A stretch of DNA of 13,994 nt, from assembly GCA_934636425.1 (NCBI GenBank), contig CAKUAV010000081.1, forward strand, positions 1-13,994, written 5' to 3'. The position numbers and the translations under genes are program-made. The DNA is from an uncultured Clostridia bacterium (GTDB lineage: Bacteria > Bacillota > Clostridia > Christensenellales > Aristaeellaceae). The notes beneath the pieces are model-generated. The model had not been told where the DNA came from. It searched no databases and was given only the letters and a program-made list of their open reading frames with translations. This document shows, one piece after another, positions 13,170 to 13,994 of this stretch; the stretch's first letter is position 1, and every line of letters starts with the position of its first letter.

Positions 13170-13727
13170 GTGGCGGATTCCAACATCACAAAGCGCGCGC
13201 TCGCGGCGGCGCTCCGGGACGTAATGGAACAAAAGCCGTTCTCGAAGATCAACGTGTCCGACATCTGCGAAAAATGCGACATGAGCCGCAAGAGCTTTTA
13301 CTATCACTTCCGCGACAAATACGATCTGCTCAACTGGATATTCGACATGGACTTTTTCCGCATCGCGGGCGCGATCGAGCCGAATCAGCCGTGGGAAATG
13401 CTGTCCACGCTGTGCCGCTATTTCTACGACAACCGCGATTTCTACCGCCGCGCGCTGCGCGTCACCGGCCAGAACTCCTTCCTCGAGCATTACCGCGAAA
13501 TGCTCGCGCCGCTTCTGCGCACGATACTCGAGGATGTGCTGGACGATTCCGAGTATGTCGAGTTCCACATCGCCTTTTATCAGGACGCGCTGACCGGCGC
13601 GCTCGAGCGCTGGCTCTCCACGCCCGACTGCGTCAGCGCCGACGAATTCGTCCGCATGGTCGCCTCCTGCTTTCATTCCGCCGCCCGGCTGGCCGAGCGC
13701 GATGCGGCCGCCTCCTGCGAAAGCTGA
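13170..13727 (+). CDS. TetR-family transcriptional regulator (DhaS-like type)
   Basis: A 185-residue regulator. The N-terminal HTH (about 8-55) contains KINVSDICEKCDMSRKSFYY and the very conserved FYYHFRDKYDLLNWIF block. This is typical of the TetR subgroup that includes the dihydroxyacetone kinase activator DhaS and many clostridial regulators with a TetR_C_8-like C-terminal domain. The rest (about 60-185) is all-helical and would form the ligand and dimer domain. The start is GTG at 13170, 10 nt after GAGGGGG. It has its own promoter and terminator; its targets are probably outside the window to the right, or itself. The last 54 nt of the gene, with the stop and the first half of the terminator, are duplicated exactly at the window end. 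Confidence 0.92.
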   Translation: MADSNITKRALAAALRDVMEQKPFSKINVSDICEKCDMSRKSFYYHFRDKYDLLNWIFDMDFFRIAGAIEPNQPWEMLSTLCRYFYDNRDFYRRALRVTGQNSFLEHYREMLAPLLRTILEDVLDDSEYVEFHIAFYQDALTGALERWLSTPDCVSADEFVRMVASCFHSAARLAERDAAASCES

Positions 13728-13750
13728 ATCATCCCCGCGCGCCGTTTTTT
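13674..13750 (+). repeat. 77-bp direct repeat, copy 1 (tetR 3' end and terminator half)
   Basis: Identical to 13918-13994, offset 244 bp. The preceding base differs (T against C), so the match is exactly 77 bp to the window end. It covers the last 17 tetR codons (from HSAARLAE), the stop codon and the left arm and loop of the terminator. Confidence 0.97.
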
Positions 13751-13773
13751 CGCGGCAGGCGGGGATGTTTTTT
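13731..13773 (+). terminator. Terminator of the tetR gene
   Basis: ATCCCCGCGCGCCG (13731-13744) pairs with CGGCAGGCGGGGAT (13753-13766) with one mismatch around an 8-nt loop, followed by G and six T (13768-13773). Confidence 0.92.
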
Positions 13774-13893
13774 CGATTGCCGCCACACCGCGGAAAAAAG
13801 CGCCGATCATTGCGGGCGGATGAACCTCCTGCGCAAAGCCCGGGAAAACGCGATCATGAATTGCGCTTTTTCTTGGGATAGGCCGCTTTGAGT

Positions 13894-13971
13894 ATGTCGC
13901 TCGCAGACTCCCGCCCCCATTCCGCCGCCCGGCTGGCCGAGCGCGATGCGGCCGCCTCCTGCGAAAGCTGA
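13894..13971 (+). pseudogene. Fragment repeating the C-terminal codons of tetR
   Basis: The duplicated tetR tail here is fused to unrelated upstream sequence. The frame ATG 13894 to TGA 13971 encodes 25 residues, of which the last 17 match the TetR C-terminus exactly. There is no RBS. It is a tail fragment of a duplication or an assembly product, not a working gene. The stretch 13774-13893 before it shows no gene. Confidence 0.55.
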
Positions 13972-13994
13972 ATCATCCCCGCGCGCCGTTTTTT
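13918..13994 (+). repeat. 77-bp direct repeat, copy 2 (window end)
   Basis: Exact copy of 13674-13750, ending at the last base of the window, so the match may continue outside it. Only the first arm of the terminator hairpin is present here. Confidence 0.97.

Overview
The window looks like a chromosomal segment of a GC-rich, Gram-positive anaerobe, probably an uncultured clostridial lineage of the Firmicutes. The grounds are a T-box leader on a threonyl-tRNA synthetase gene, strong AGGAGG-type ribosome binding sites, sigma-A-like promoters (TTGACA or TTGATT with 17-nt spacing), a secreted SH3/PG-binding/NlpC protein, a RelA/SpoT-type small alarmone synthetase and a TetR regulator of the DhaS-like type. 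This placement is inference; no rRNA or marker gene settles it. The window may be close to a contig end, because its last 77 bases exactly repeat an earlier stretch.

Layout. (1) 1-992, minus strand: 5' part of thrS with a T-box riboswitch, its terminator and a consensus promoter. (2) 1040-2654, minus: a UGT-type glycosyltransferase with a leader of about 290 nt that is rich in inverted repeats and preceded by a TTGACA-N18-TATACT promoter. (3) 2729-2940, plus: a stand-alone 47-residue acidic small protein with its own terminator. (4) 2974-5648, plus: a secreted cell-wall hydrolase with two SH3b domains, six PG-binding repeats and an NlpC/P60 domain. (5) 5705-7517, plus: a strong promoter, a 127-nt rod-like hairpin RNA that overlaps a 43-codon ORF, a terminator, then rtcB (RNA ligase) and a small XRE-type regulator. 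(6) 7462-8544: a gene-free convergent intergenic region with three degenerate tandem copies of a repeat of about 210 bp. (7) 8545-12128, minus: an apparent four-gene operon transcribed in the order alarmone synthetase, serine hydrolase (beta-lactamase/esterase family VIII type), FAD-dependent oxidoreductase, 54-residue two-helix membrane protein. (8) 12178-13773, plus: a SpoU/TrmH RNA 2'-O-methyltransferase and a TetR-family regulator with terminator. (9) 13774-13994: little content except a partial duplication of the tetR tail.

How it fits together. Most units are independent transcription units with recognisable promoters and terminators. RNA-related functions recur (T-box thrS, rtcB with its hairpin leader, TrmH methylase, alarmone synthetase), but nothing shows that they form one pathway. 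The most unusual signal is the long nested hairpin placed between a strong promoter and a terminator directly upstream of rtcB. Next are the structured leader of the glycosyltransferase gene, the repeat array of about 210 bp, and the exact 77-bp repeat at the window end.
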